Origin: Echinarachnius parma
Taxonomy: Eukaryota; Echinodermata; Echinoidea; Clypeasteroida; Echinarachniidae
Direction: 5' to 3'
Assembly (NCBI GenBank): GCA_037951105.1
Contig: JBAMJV010005494.1
Location: 62,001-126,000, forward strand
DNA: 64,000 nt
Position numbers and translations under genes: made by a program. Position 1 is the stretch's first letter; each line of letters begins with the position of its first letter. Of this stretch, positions 10,525-21,399 are shown piece after piece. The notes under the pieces are model-generated. The model did no database searches, was not told the origin of the DNA, and was given only the letters and a program-made list of their open reading frames with translations.

Positions 10525-10997
10525 AAATTTACTCTGAATTCCTTGTTTGCTAGTAAACCAAATGTGTGTAGACCAAAGCGGCAAGTTTCTTCTATGGTTA
10601 ATTTGGGGGGCTTCTTTTTAAGTTCTTGTACATCAGATTAACCCAGTGACACCCAAAATTGTTTTACATCTACTCTAGATGTCAACTTATGGGGGCTCTT
10701 CTATGATTTTGTTCTATGATTTTATTTTTTTTTGGGGGGGGGGGCTCTTTGGGGCCCTTTGGGGTCTAAATCACCCTGATCCTCCATGTACCTGTATAGT
10801 TGTCACTGCTTTCGCCTTCAAGTCCTAACATCAAAGGTCTCACGTTTCTGTCCTAAATGGATTTACAATCAGTCTAGCCGCCTCGTTGGAATTGGCAAAA
10901 GGGGTAGCGACCCTTACTGTAAGTAAATCATACGTGGTATAAACAAAATTGAATGAATCCAGACTCCCGATCGGGTCTCCAGATCCCATATGCGATA
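10525..10997. other. No recognised feature apart from a T/G run
   Basis: A T-run followed by a G-run lies near 10725-10743. Nothing coding is credible. Confidence 0.5.
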
Positions 10998-11360
10998 TTA
11001 ACCCTCTAAGTGCCACATTAATTTGCACAACTCAAATCGAATAGCTTAAGCTGAATGCTCACAGAGACCTTAAGAGCTTTGTTCAAAGTCTATGGGGATT
11101 TCAGAATCGCAAAGAAAAGGGGTTACTTCCCCATTCATTCACAACATATAAAAAGGAAATCCAACTTGGTAAAAGGTCTAAGCATAGATATATTCAATTC
11201 ATTCATTGATGGAACAAATTAAATTAACCCCTTGCCTATAGGAACCTAGTTGGCTATGTACAAAATCCACAGGAATTTCAGAATCTCAAAAGGAACACGT
11301 TAATCGATCCGATTCTACAAATATTGTGCCTAAAGGCGTCTGTGGCACTCAGAGGATTAA
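10998..11360. mobile_element. TTAA composite element, 363 bp, 20 bp TIRs
   Basis: The left end TTAACCCTCTAAGTGCCACA matches the reverse complement of the right end (11341-11360) at 18 of 20 positions. A complete TTAA-80 copy (11224-11303) lies inside it, and a diverged TTAA-80-like segment lies at 11065-11125. Confidence 0.65.
11224..11303 (-). mobile_element. TTAA-80 element, 80 bp copy
   Basis: TTAACCCCTTGCCTATAGGA at the left and GGAACACGTTAA at the right. It is nested within the 10998-11360 composite. Confidence 0.85.
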
Positions 11361-11449
11361 GTTTATCTATACGTCTTCTATTCCGTCAGTAAATGAATTT
11401 AGCAATTGTCTTGTAGGAAGGCATGTATCTGATGACGCAGTCTTGGTTT

Positions 11450-11566
11450 CAAGCTTGAAGGCGTGGTATTAAATGTGATTACGGCGCAATTGTTTTGCCC
11501 TGAATTGCAAGCGTAGTATTAAACGTTATTAAGGCGCGATTGTTTTGACCCGTTTTCAACAACCCC
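11450..11566 (+). repeat. Two-unit ~58 bp duplication
   Basis: Both units share GCGT(G)AGTATTAAA, GATTACGGCGCAATTGTTTT and TTTTG(A/C)CC. No feature is seen between it and 11900 except AT-rich sequence. Confidence 0.6.
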
Positions 11567-11904
11567 TGCACACATGTCCACAATAGGAGTACACAAAGAA
11601 TCAACTCACACACGACAGGGCTATTTGTATACCCTGGTAGGACAAATTGAACATGCCGACTATATGTATACCGTATTATTTGATAGAGGAAAGTGCATAT
11701 TTTGTTTGATGTATATCTTTCTGCAATTCAAACATCCCTTTTATTTCTTATTTCATTAACTCGACCGACATTTTTGTTGCACAATCTATTGAAAAAGGAA
11801 AGAGCATTATTTTTTGTTTGAGGAATTTTTTTCTGCATTAGAACATTCCATTCCATTCCATTTTATTATCCCAGGACTATTTGTGTTTATCAAATGTTTC
11901 CTCT

Positions 11905-12175
11905 TCTGAAAGGGATCTAGTAACATTGTCAAATTCCACAACATTTATTTAAACCTCTAGCAGTTATCACATACCTTGTTTTATTTGTATTACCAACAGA
12001 AGACTGGAACAAGTTTTCTGTTTTCCAAAATTCTCTTTCGTTATTGAGATGATCCAAATGTTTGGATTTTAAATCCCCTTGTTGATAATCATAACTGTTT
12101 ATTTTTACTGACATGTAATTTTCACACATCACTCAGTGGACATATCGATCCACAAAAAATGCACATTACATATAG
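11905..12175 (+). mobile_element. TTAAAGGG ~390 bp family, degraded copy
   Basis: Starts GAAAGGGATCTAGTAACATT and keeps CCTCTAGCAGTTATCACATA, CATACCTTG, TTTCGTTATTGAGATGATCC and TTTTCACACATCACTCAGTG. The right terminal part is missing and is replaced by a TTAA-88 copy from 12196. Confidence 0.65.
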
Positions 12176-12195
12176 TATATCATTCATGCATCAGA

Positions 12196-12284
12196 TTCAC
12201 ATGAGTGCCAAGCTCGCATTTTTGTGAGTTACAATACACACAAATGCTATAGAGCATTAAAATCCCTGGCAAGTTAAGAGTTAA
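12196..12284 (+). mobile_element. TTAA-88 element, GTGCCAAGCTCGC family, copy 1
   Basis: GAGTGCCAAGCTCGCATTTT, GTGAGTTACAATACACACAA and CATTAAAATCCCTGGCA are present, ending GAGTTAA. The left TTAA is eroded. Complete copies lie at 12965 and 55096. Confidence 0.75.
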
Positions 12285-12964
12285 AGTACCATGCACACAA
12301 AGAAGACCCAGTATTAGAATGTTATTTACAAATTCAATTCACTAAAGTGCTGGCATGTCGCATCGAAGAGTGAGGATATCATCAGCTTTAAAAAAAAAAG
12401 AGAACTGTCTGGTGTCTTTACCGATTTGTCGTTAAAGAAACAAAATTGTATTTTAATTCATATTTTGTACGGACCACCTAGCTTTTATGTATGTTTTTTC
12501 TCATTCTTGGTAATTGAGGCATTTAGTAAATCAACATTATTAGAATATTATTTACAAATTGAATTCCCCAAAGTGGCCGCACGTCAAGTCTCTGTCTGGC
12601 ATCTTTTCTGATTGGTCCCTAAAACAAACACAAATTGAACATTCTATCCTCACTCCTAAATGCGACATGAGTGAGGATATCAAAGAAAAGGGGCTCTGTC
12701 TGGTGTCTTTTCTGATTTTTCTCCGAAGGAAATAAAAGTTTTACTTCAATTTATGTTTTGTACAGACCAGCTGGTTTTTTATGTAGCTTTTTTTTTCTTC
12801 TTCTCATCTTGGTAATTGAGGCTTTTGGTAAATGAAGATTTCTTTCATCAGTAGACAGGTATCCATGTCGTTTCCGAATTGTATACATCATCACTTCTTC
12901 ATTCAAAATAAACACTTTACCAAATAAGTCCAAGTCGGAAATTTCAAATACCTTATCCTGAAAT

Positions 12965-13056
12965 TTAACTCTTCAAGTGCCAGGAATTTTAATGCTCTAT
13001 GGCATTTGTGTGTATTGTAACTCACAAAAATGTGAGCTTGGCACTCAAGGAGTTAA
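12965..13056 (-). mobile_element. TTAA-88 element, copy 2, with local empty site
   Basis: TTAACTCTTCAAGTGCCAGG at the left and CTTGGCACTCAAGGAGTTAA at the right. The host unit reads CCTGAAATTTAA then the element. Other units of the array read CCTGAAATTTAATCA without it, near 13499 and 14270. Confidence 0.85.
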
Positions 13057-13584
13057 TTTTCTTTCACATTTTTCTCTGAAGAAAACAATTAAAATTGTAC
13101 TTCAATTCATATTTTGTATGGACCAGCTGGGTTTTACGTATGTTTTTTCTAATCTTGGTAATTGAGGCATTTAGTAAATCAAAATTTCTTTCACCAGTGG
13201 ACATGTTTCTGTTTCATTTCAAAATGTTATATTTCATCACTGTTTAATTCTGGTGTCTTTTCTCATTTTTCTCTGAAGAAAACAAAATTTTGATTTCTAT
13301 TTTGTAGGGAGCAGCTGGCTTGTATGTTTCTTGGTTTTTGGGGTCTCATTTTGGTAATTGAGGCATTTAGTAAATTAAAATTCCTTTCACCAGTGGACAG
13401 GTTTCCAATTCATTTCCACAGTTCATATTTTATCACTTCTTCATTGTCTGTTAAAAAGCACTTGACAGAATGCGTCAGAAATGTCAATTTCTTAAATCCT
13501 GAAATTTAATCATATTTGTAAAAATAAAAAAAAGAAGGGGGGGGGATAGAAAAAATAAAATATAACAATAGGGAGAATGCAGCA

Positions 13585-13978
13585 TTAAAGGGACTTAGTA
13601 ACATTGTCCAAATCCTCAAAATAAAATTTTAATTCTAGCGGTTCCCTTATACCTTGTATTCGTATTAACAATAAAATCATGGGACAGGTTTTGGTTTTTC
13701 AAATTTCCCTTTCGTTACAAAGATACATGTATGTATGATTGAAGTATTCAGATAAGAACAACTCTGGGTGAGTTTTTCTTCGTGTACAAAGTGAGTGCAG
13801 TGAGTTACTGAATATCACTTTGCATTTTCGCTCATTACTTGGCCATACAATGTCCATTTGACTTGAAATTTTCACACAATACCCTGTGGACATATGAGAT
13901 ATTAAAAACAGCAATATACATTGCATCAACCATTCATCACTTTTTGCACATGTCAACAAAATTACTAGATCCCTTTAA
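13585..13978 (+). mobile_element. TTAAAGGG ~390 bp family, full-length copy
   Basis: TTAAAGGGACTTAGTAACAT at the left and TTACTAGATCCCTTTAA at the right, TIRs of about 23 bp. Interior landmarks are TTCTAGCGGTTCCC, ATGGGACAGGTTT, TTCCCTTTCGTTAC, TCACTTTGCATTTTCGCTCA and TTTTTGCACATGTCAACA. Known: TTAAAGG ends with TTAA duplications are typical of T2/Kolobok-type MITEs. There is no coding capacity. Confidence 0.85.
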
Positions 13979-14299
13979 AGGGTGAAGATATCCCCTGCTT
14001 ACAAAGATAAAGCACTGTCTGATGTTTCTTCCGATTCTCCCTGAAGAAAATCAAAACTTGGATTTCTATTTTGTACGGAGAAGCTGGCTTGCATGTTTCT
14101 TTTTGTCTCATCTTGGTAACCGAGGCATTTAGTGAATTAAAATTCCTTTCAACAGTGGTCACTTTCCAATTCATTTCCACAGTTCATATTTTATCACTTC
14201 TTCATTTTCTGTTTAAAACAAAAAACACTTAACTGAATAAGTCCGAGTCAGAAATTTAAATTTCTTATCCTGAAATTTAATCACATTTGTAGAAATAGA

Positions 14300-14735
14300 T
14301 ACTAGAAAGAGATGCATTACCAAATTGAAAAATAACAACAGACCTGCAGAAGGGGAAACATAAAACAAATTAGAAACAAGGAAGAAGGAAAGAAAATTGA
14401 GATTAAGGCCAAAAAAGCTATGGAAATTATGAACTAAACCTTATTAGTGCCATGGTCGACTCAAGACACAATAGTAATACTAATACTATTAATAAACAGT
14501 TCTTCTATAGCGCATATCACACCCAGGTTTGGGTCTCTATGCGCATATAAAGAAAGGAAACATATTACAAAAGGAGAGGAAGAATGAATTCTAACAGAAG
14601 TGACAATGTAAAAAGCAAACAAAAAAAAACATATACATATTATTTCAAAATTAAGTGGGTTTTTAGATTGCATGGTCTTAAACTATACTCACAGAATCAT
14701 ACCTATATTGATACATTCTGTAGAGCACTCAATAT
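14300..14735. other. Weak SINE-like fragment in otherwise plain sequence
   Basis: Near 14470-14560, TAATACTAATACTATTAATA followed by CTATAGCGCATATCACACCC resembles the inverted 3' part of the ATT-tailed SINE-like family. The match is short. The rest is AT-rich without features. Confidence 0.3.
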
Positions 14736-14925
14736 ATTGGAGATGAATGGGGAATTATCCCATTCATACAAACTTGTAAAGATGATCAGATCTATATTAA
14801 TTTGCTCCATAGAGCACTCCATATATAAGTGTTGAATTAATTGTACACGACACTCAGACCTCTAACCAATACTAGTAGTCTAAATGTATTGAAGATGAAT
14901 GGGGAATTACCCCATTCATGCAAAC
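14735..14925 (+). repeat. Duplicated mini-palindrome ATGAATGGGG
   Basis: ATGAATGGGG-AATTA-CCCCATTCAT occurs at 14898-14922, and a one-base variant at about 14742-14768. Both are followed by A(C/T)AAACTTGTAAA(A/G). Confidence 0.7.
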
Positions 14926-15109
14926 TTGTAAAAACATAATATGATCAAGTGTATTCTTGGCATGTCTCGCAATTTAAATTGGCACTTGGAGAATCTAAAA
15001 TAGAAACTGTAAGTGTTGCCGCTGACATCCGATGAGCAGTTTCACACGTACTCCATTCTATCCCTCAACAATTGAACTGGTTAGACTCCTGTCTAGATGC
15101 CGCAAACTG

Positions 15110-15189
15110 TTAACCCCTTGCCTTCCTAAACCTGGTGGGCTACGTACAAAGTCTGTGGGGATCTCAGAATCTTGGAGGGAACGGGTCAA
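15110..15189 (-). mobile_element. TTAA-80 element, 80 bp copy
   Basis: TTAACCCCTTGCCTTCCTAA at the left; the right end is GGGAACGGGTCAA with one change in TTAA. CAAAGTCTGTGGGGATCTCA is conserved inside. Confidence 0.85.
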
Positions 15190-15720
15190 CGCAAGAACAT
15201 TTTGTTTTCTTTTACCGATATATCCAGTGCTTTTTCTCTGAACTGATATAATACAAGCGAGTCCTCTTTCAGATAGGAGAGCCAAACTTGCCAAACTTGG
15301 AGCTAAAGTATATTGTCAATGCAATAGATAACATGGCCATTCAGTTCTTTTTCTTTAAATTTGTTTGTATATAATATGAGAAAACATTTCCTACAGTACG
15401 CTAAACTTTATTTATCAACTGCAATTGGTAAAGTGTCTTTTCTTTGATTATGTTTTGCAGAGTGAATATCAGAGTTGCAAAGATGGAATACAGTTTAAGA
15501 AATTCCCACTTCTTAATTAACAAAATAGTATCATGTTGTGCAATTCGTTTGCTGATTGGCACACCAAAACGATGTAAAATAATCCTGTTCACTCTAGCCT
15601 GCTCGTGTCTTACAACCTTCTTCACTTTCCACATCCTCCATTTTATTTCTAGTTATTCAGACTAATCCGGTTTCCTGTTTATCCCTTCAGTTTTCTTCTT
15701 ATATAGATTCGTTGTGTAAC
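15190..15720. other. No recognised feature
   Basis: Frames of about 70-78 codons on both strands (15401-15665) show no motif I recognise and overlap each other. Confidence 0.4.
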
Positions 15721-15724
15721 AAGT

Positions 15725-16020
15725 CATTTATTGCCTCGATATAGTACCTGCTTGGTCCGAAAGCTCTGCGCAATTTGACTTACATCTGATTACATTAGCT
15801 AGCCCTTCCTTAACAGCAGATAAGCAGCACTAAGATTTTGTTGTTTTCTAAACAAAATATGAAGCTATTTTGGCCTCGATAAAGAACCTGCATTGTTTGA
15901 AAGCTTAGTTGCATTTGACTTTTATTATTTGTATTACATTGACCCTTTTATAAAGCAGATAAGCAGTTCACACCATTTTTCTGTTTTCTAAACTAAATAT
16001 GATTTGATAATGGTAGATTA
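15725..16020 (+). repeat. Two ~155 bp tandem units, third unit displaced
   Basis: Units share GGCCTCGATA(A/T)AG(A/T)ACCTGC, GAAAGCT, GATTACATT and GCAGATAAGCAG. A third, more diverged unit sits at 18560-18680 (GATAGCTCTGCAC, AGCGGATAAGCA). The ~2.5 kb between them holds later insertions. Confidence 0.6.
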
Positions 16021-16022
16021 TC

Positions 16023-16131
16023 CGCTTCAGGACTGGCCCTGAAAATACTAAAAAGGCTTACCCATTCAGGACTGATTGATTTTGCTATAACATGTTGTAG
16101 CAAAATCAATCAGTCCTGAACAGGTTAAGCC
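16023..16131. repeat. Foldback made from TTAA-93 halves
   Basis: TTCAGGACTGATTGATTTTG then CTA (16065-16087) is followed by a ~10 nt loop and its exact complement, ending in CAATCAGTCCTGAACAGGTTAA. Outer GGCTTA / TAAGCC also pairs. It looks like two inverted halves of the CAGGACTG family, next to a third fragment at 16025-16050. Confidence 0.75.
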
Positions 16132-16440
16132 ATTTTAGTTTTGAGGTTTGGGAAAGCTAAGTACAAGTAGGTAATCCAGGTAATGCATACAAAGACATAT
16201 CATTTTGTCAATTGAGACATTCAAAAGGGATTCAAGTACATAAGCTGGGCACAGGCACCAAATTCACAGAATACTTGAGCTCTGGTCAAAAATAATCCTA
16301 ATCCACCTAATCCCCCTAATCCCCAAATATGTATCTGTTTACTTGACCACTGAAATAGAACTGTATATCTGTTTCATTCTGTGCTATATTTAATATACCA
16401 TCTGCTTGAAAAGCAAAATATTCCTCTGTCCAAGCTTAGT

Positions 16441-16519
16441 TTAACCTGTTCCCTATTAAGTTTTGCAACCCTCATAGTGTTATCGCAGGGCTGACCAGGT
16501 TCCTGCAGGCAAGGAATCT
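16441..16519 (+). mobile_element. TTAA-80 element, right end eroded
   Basis: TTAACCTGTTCCCTATTAAG is followed by GACCAGGTTCCTGCAGGCAA. The right end reads GGAATCTA in place of GGGTTAA. Confidence 0.75.
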
Positions 16520-16547
16520 AGTGACTATATTGACATATATTCACAAA

Positions 16548-16768
16548 CTGACAAAGGGTTAATATAATGTGCATTAATTTCTGTGATTTGAACAGAACTG
16601 ACATTAATTTCTGTGATTTGAACAGAACTGACATTAATTTCTGTGATTTGAACAGAACTGACATTAATTTCTGTGATTTGAACAGAACTGACATTAATTT
16701 CTGTGATTTGAACAGAACTGACAAAGGGTTAATATAATATGCATTAATTTCTGTGATTTGAACAGAAC
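16548..16768 (-). repeat. 30 bp tandem repeat within a longer duplication
   Basis: Five consecutive units of ATTAATTTCTGTGATTTGAA plus CAGAACTGAC are virtually identical. A longer unit starting GACAAAGGGTTAATATAAT flanks them on both sides (16549 and 16720). The minus-strand frame here, repeating MSVLFKSQKL, is a repeat artefact. Confidence 0.9.
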
Positions 16769-17009
16769 CGTTTAAGTTGCCCTGAGGTCTAACCACTACC
16801 TACATTCATGGAAACACACATGGGAGCACTTAGGCAGATTGCAGAGTAAAAGCCATCATATTGATTTGCAATTCAAACATTCAGCTCTATACTTTTGTTC
16901 CCTTCATTTTATATCGATGAATCTAAAAGTCATTGTTTCACTGCAAAATGCAAAGAGAATGAAGTTTTGAAAGAGCATATATAATCATGTGCTTAACTTC
17001 TCCCTTACC

Positions 17010-17394
17010 TTAAAGGGATCTAGTAACATTGTCCAAATCCTCAAAATCCAATTGGAATTCTAGCGGTTCCCTCATACCTTGTTGTATTAATTAACAATAG
17101 AAGCATGGGACAGGTTTCGGTTTTTCAAATTTCCCTTTCGTGAAAAAGATATTTACGGTTGAAGTGTTCAGATTTTTAACTATCCACTGGATAATCATAA
17201 CTGTGAACAAAGTCAGTGCAATGAACTGTGAACAACACTTCGCATGTATCGCTCATTACTCGGCCATATAACATCCATTCAATCTTAAATTGTTCACACA
17301 TTACTTAGTGGACATATCAGATCACAACAATACACATTGTATCAACCATTCATCATTTTTTTGCACATGTCAACAAAGTTACTAGATCCCTTAA
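17010..17394 (+). mobile_element. TTAAAGGG ~390 bp family, full-length copy
   Basis: TTAAAGGGATCTAGTAACAT to TTACTAGATCCCTTAA. All interior landmarks of the 13585 copy are present in the same order, including GAAGCATGGGACAGG and CGCTCATTACTCGGCCATA. Confidence 0.85.
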
Positions 17395-17679
17395 ATGTAA
17401 TATATCGCAACCCCACAACTGAAGTAAACTTCTACACCCAATGCATCTTCCCCAAGCCAACCCATCCCCTCTCCCAAACAACAAAGTTCCTTCCCCAAAA
17501 GGAACCCCTAATCTACCGAAAACAAAACATATTTTCAGCACCGAAACTAAAATGCTGAACCATACCTCTTGTAAATGTGTGTACTCCCAAATTTCTTTTT
17601 TTAAGTACACGTACACCAATACAAAAATCCAAGTTAAGTATTTATACAGTATAACAGTGCTCATCCTAGCATAGGCCTA

Positions 17680-17835
17680 AATTCTACGGGCCCGATCGGG
17701 CAAGCAAATGTAACAGAATTTGTTATGTTTTTCTTTGTTTGGGGCCACCAAATTTAGTTTTAGGGCCACTAGAAGTTGACAAATCTTGTTTTTACTTGCC
17801 CGACTGGGCCACAAGGCACAAATGCTAATTTCTAG
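17680..17835. repeat. CTTGCCC inverted-repeat element
   Basis: CGGGCCCGATCGGGCAAGC near 17688 is mirrored by TTTACTTGCCCGACTGGGCC near 17790. Related words occur at 35655-35905. The boundaries are not clear enough for a superfamily. Confidence 0.4.
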
Positions 17836-18159
17836 CATCATATAAGTATAAATATCATTCCCCTAGTACATTAGCAATGATGAACACTATCAATGTTCCT
17901 TTCTATGCAAGCACATTCCGCAGACCCTGAACATTACATTTTACACCATGACTATGCAAAGCACTGGGCACTTAATCATCATGAGCTGTGCGAGTCAATT
18001 TAATGCAAATTGGCAACATTTACTCTAGTCACGTCCGTCAGTCCATCTCCATCAGACAAACACGCCCGTAATGGCATACTCTCAACGCAGTGATGAGAAA
18101 AATGTCTGTCCAGAGTGCCATGGTCTCCTCTAGCCCACAATGCTCACAGTTCAATCAGA

Positions 18160-18548
18160 TCTAAAGGGATCTAGTAACATTGTTGACATGTGCAAAAAGT
18201 GATGAATGGTTGATATAATGTATATTGTTGTTATCTGATATGTCCACTGGGTGTTGTGTGAAAATTTTAAGTTAAGTGGACATTACATGTAATGTATATG
18301 GCCGAGTTATGAGCAAAAATGCAAAGTGATATTCACTAACTAATTGCACTCATTTTTTACACGGTTTTGACGATCCAGTGGATAATTTAACATCTAAACA
18401 CTTATCGTAAATATCTTTTTAAGGAAAGGGAAATTTGAAAAATCAAAACCTGTCCCAAGCTTTTATTGTTAATACGAATACAACCAGGTATAAGGGGACC
18501 GCTAGAATTCTAATTGGATTTTAAGTATTTGGGCAATAGTCCCTTTAA
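18160..18548 (-). mobile_element. TTAAAGGG ~390 bp family, full-length copy
   Basis: Opposite orientation to the 13585 copy: CTAAAGGGATCTAGTAACAT, then GACATGTGCAAAAAGTGATG, ending CAATAGTCCCTTTAA. The left TTAA has mutated to CTAA. Confidence 0.85.
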
Positions 18549-18749
18549 TGATTTCATCCTAACATTTGTCTGCCCAGAAGAATGATCTGCTAGATTGGAT
18601 AGCTCTGCACTTACTATGACTCATTTGATTACACTTGCCTTTATAGCGGATAAGCATTATTTTACATTTTATTTTTTGCAGGGGATAAATAAATTATACA
18701 TGTAGACTTATTACTGAGCTTTTATTCATTGTAGATGATTAGCGATTAA

Positions 18750-18895
18750 GGAGATTCATTACCTTTGTCAAATTCAACCAAAATCACTTAGAGCTTCCAC
18801 ATTCTTGTTTTACTACAAGTCAAACATTTAAGTACAATATGAATGTGGAAGCTCTACGTGATTTTGGTTGAATTTGACAAAGGTAATGGATCTCC
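18750..18895. repeat. Near-perfect foldback, ~55 bp arms
   Basis: Left arm 18750-18804 begins GGAGATTCATTACCTTTGTC and ends GAGCTTCCACATTC. The right arm, about 18841-18895, is its reverse complement with about two mismatches. The loop is about 36 nt. This is either a MITE or a source of a hairpin transcript. Confidence 0.85.
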
Positions 18896-19256
18896 TCTTG
18901 TTCCTTGTTGTTTGGCTTGTGACCATAAAAGAAGAATGATATGGATATAGGGGGTTTGATTGTGTAACTGTCTCCATAATTAGGAAGATAGTTTTATGAT
19001 CAAATTGAAAATCTGTCCAGAATGCTTTTTCATTGTAGTCAAAATCAGTGGGCAGTACATGTAGGTGATAAATTCTGACATAAATAGTTCCTTTTTACAC
19101 TAGGTTGTTGTAAACAAACTAATCAAAACAACTAATTTATCACCTACAAAATTGAATTTGGAGAACTCAGAAGCACCAATATTAGAAAATTAAAATATTG
19201 CAGTTTTATTAGGGACTTGTGTAGGGAAAGGGGCAACTTGTAATGTATGTATCACA

Positions 19257-19663
19257 CAGTATTCATACCCTTACTTTTAAGTCAAATTCCATGACTTTCC
19301 ATGACCTTCTGAGCAAGAATTCCATGACTTTTACACGACTTCTCACCACATAAACAAGGTTCCTTATAATTTACTCTTTGAGTTCTTTTTGTAACAAAGT
19401 GGTTGTATTCCAGTACAGAAGAAATTGAGATAAAATATTTAATTGTCAAAGTACGGAGTTCCTTGTATATGTTATGTAATGTTATCATTTTAATTATATG
19501 TAAATATCTTTTTTAAATATATGTGGCTGCGATTTATATTATTTCCAATAAAACCTTTTCAATTTCAATGAAATTACATGAATTTTCATGACTTTCAAGG
19601 CCTGGAAAAACGAAAGTTAAATTCCATGACTTTCCAGGTTTTCCAGGCCCTGTGTGAACCCTG
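19257..19663 (-). mobile_element. hAT-like MITE, TTCCATGACTTT family
   Basis: CAGTATTCATACCC at the left faces AGGGCCTGGAAAACCTGG...-type sequence ending GTGTGAACCCTG at the right. TCACA directly precedes and follows the element, giving a 5 bp target duplication. The inner words TTCCATGACTTTCCATGAC and CATGACTTTCCAGG recur within it. Confidence 0.65.
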
Positions 19664-19813
19664 TCACATTCATGATTAGTGCTGTATTCAAACTCATACA
19701 TCATGTTCATGTCATTGATGTAAATCAAGTTGGACTCAGCTAATGTCACTTCCCACAAATCAAGTTTTAATTGCCGCTGCCGAGTTTATTTACACGACCT
19801 TCATCAGTGTGTA

Positions 19814-19974
19814 CAGGGTCTGTACATTGCAGAAAGAGATACAATCGATTGTATTAAAGTTACAATCAATTGTAAGTCAGATCACGTGTTCTAAATGCGC
19901 AAATCTGATTGGTTGAAACGCGAACATTTTCCCGACTTACAATCAATTGTATCTCTTTCTGCAACAGGGCCCTA
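19814..19974. mobile_element. Foldback MITE, GTTGCAGAAAGAG family, copy 2
   Basis: GCAGAAAGAGATACAATCGA / TTGTA at the left, and the complementary CAATTGTATCTCTTTCTGCA at the right, ending ACAGGGCCCT. An inner region shares AAATGCGCAAATCTGATTGG with the 5915 and 33950 copies. Confidence 0.85.
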
Positions 19975-20963
19975 GTCTGACAATGCAAATATTATCCAGT
20001 ATTATGTATGTGATGATTATGCCATGAAAAGTAGCATTTTATTTGTTGCAGTCGATTTTTTATTTACACAACCTTCAGCAGTATACTCTCTGACATTTCG
20101 GCAATGCCCATCTCTATACATAATTATATTCATTTCATGAAAAAAGTAAGATTTTATCTGCTGTAGTTGACTTTATTTAAACAAGCATCACCAGTATAAA
20201 GGCTAATGTATCATACATGATTATGTGATCGATCGATGTGCATCTTTCCACATAATATCATGACATAATAAAAGGCAAGAATTGATTTGTTGCTGTTGAA
20301 ATATTTGCACAACCATCAACAGAATGTGCTGGAATGTCTGACTTCCATAAATGATTAGCCATCAAGGACGATGGCCCACATATTTGTGGTTGGTAGACCT
20401 ACACTTCAGCAAGAAGATAACTAGTTATATGAGGTATACAAGGAAAAAGAGCATACATTTCTCTTTTTTAGGCATATTTTGTTACTCTACCTGCTTTCAA
20501 TATTTTGTATTGATTTTTATTATTGCGTAGAGCGCTATAATTTAGGAAAATCCTTAAATTGGCCACACATTGTCATATTTTCAAAACAGATCGCGTTCAA
20601 ATTGGCAACTTTGTGGCAAGGTTACTTCATATTTGTCTCATTTTTTAATAACTTAATATTTTCCACCTTTATTATGTCATTAAAAGGAAGGGGAAAAATA
20701 GAAGTTGCCAACTCATTGAGGAAAATAATGATCAATTTTGCCTTGAAATAGCTCTCGTCCTTGATTGGTTAGGCAATGTACATGTCTGACACATCATTTC
20801 ACACCAAAAAAAAGAATATTTCATTTGTTGCAGTTGACTCTATTTGCACAACCATCAACAGTATGTCCTGGAATGTCTGACTTCCATACATGCTTGGCAA
20901 TGTAAATGTCTGATAAATAAATATCATTTCATGAAAAAACAAGATTTTCTTTGCTATAGTCCA

Positions 20964-21168
20964 CAGTGGCAAAGCGATTGGGGGGGGGGGGGGGGGGGGG
21001 CATGGGGAGCACGTGCCCCTTCCCCCCCCCCCCCCCCCCCATTAAGTTGAAAAAACAAAAGGGGACATTTTTTGAAAAAAACAAAGAAATACATATATAT
21101 AAGGTGTGCCCCCAATTAGTATCCATGCCCCCCCCCCCCCTCCATCAGTCCAACCACGCTACGCCAGT
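20964..21168. mobile_element. hAT-like MITE with poly-G/poly-C subterminals
   Basis: It starts CAGTGGCAAAGCGATT, then 21 G (20980-21000), CATGGGGAGCACGTGCCCCT and a long C-run, then GGGGACATTTTTTG and AAGGTGTGCCCCC, ending ACGCTACGCCAGTA. The 31488-31676 copy has a better defined target duplication. Confidence 0.7.
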
Positions 21169-21399
21169 AACGTCATGAACATCCTTTTGTACATATTATT
21201 TCATTCGTTGCAGTTGACTTTATTTGCACAGCCATCAACAGTATATGTGCAGGAATGTCTGACTCGCATGTTTTTGTGTAAATGAAATTGGTGGCAACAT
21301 TTATTAAAAGCTGTTTTCTAATGTGTAATTTTAATGAAATAATGACATGAAAACAGAAATGTGTACATTCGCACATCTGACTTCAAGTTCATTTTATTC

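Larger units (their letters stand above)
12360..14290 (+). repeat. Diverged tandem array, ~250-300 bp units
   Basis: Units near 12360, 12670, 13060, 13245 and 13985 share GTCTGGTGTCTTTTCTGATT, TTTTGTACGGACCAGCTGG, TCTTGGTAATTGAGGCATTT and CCTGAAATTTAATCA. Two TTAA elements (12965-13056 and 13585-13978) interrupt it. Confidence 0.75.
19770..21270 (+). repeat. Diverged tandem array around TTGCAGTTGACTTTATTTGC
   Basis: Segments near 19780, 20045, 20160, 20295, 20825 and 21205 share GTTGCAGTTGACTTTATTTG, CACAACCATCAACAGTATG and GGAATGTCTGACTTCCATA. Spacing is irregular because of insertions, including MITEs at 19814-19974 and 20964-21168. The 90-codon frame at 20479-20751 has no recognised domain. 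Confidence 0.7.

Noticed and set aside
16548-16768. CRISPR-like regular repeats
   Set aside because: Units are contiguous with no unique spacers, and the context is eukaryotic.
16518-16796. Frame encoding repeated MSVLFKSQKL
   Set aside because: Product of a 30 bp tandem DNA repeat; flanking units continue outside the frame.
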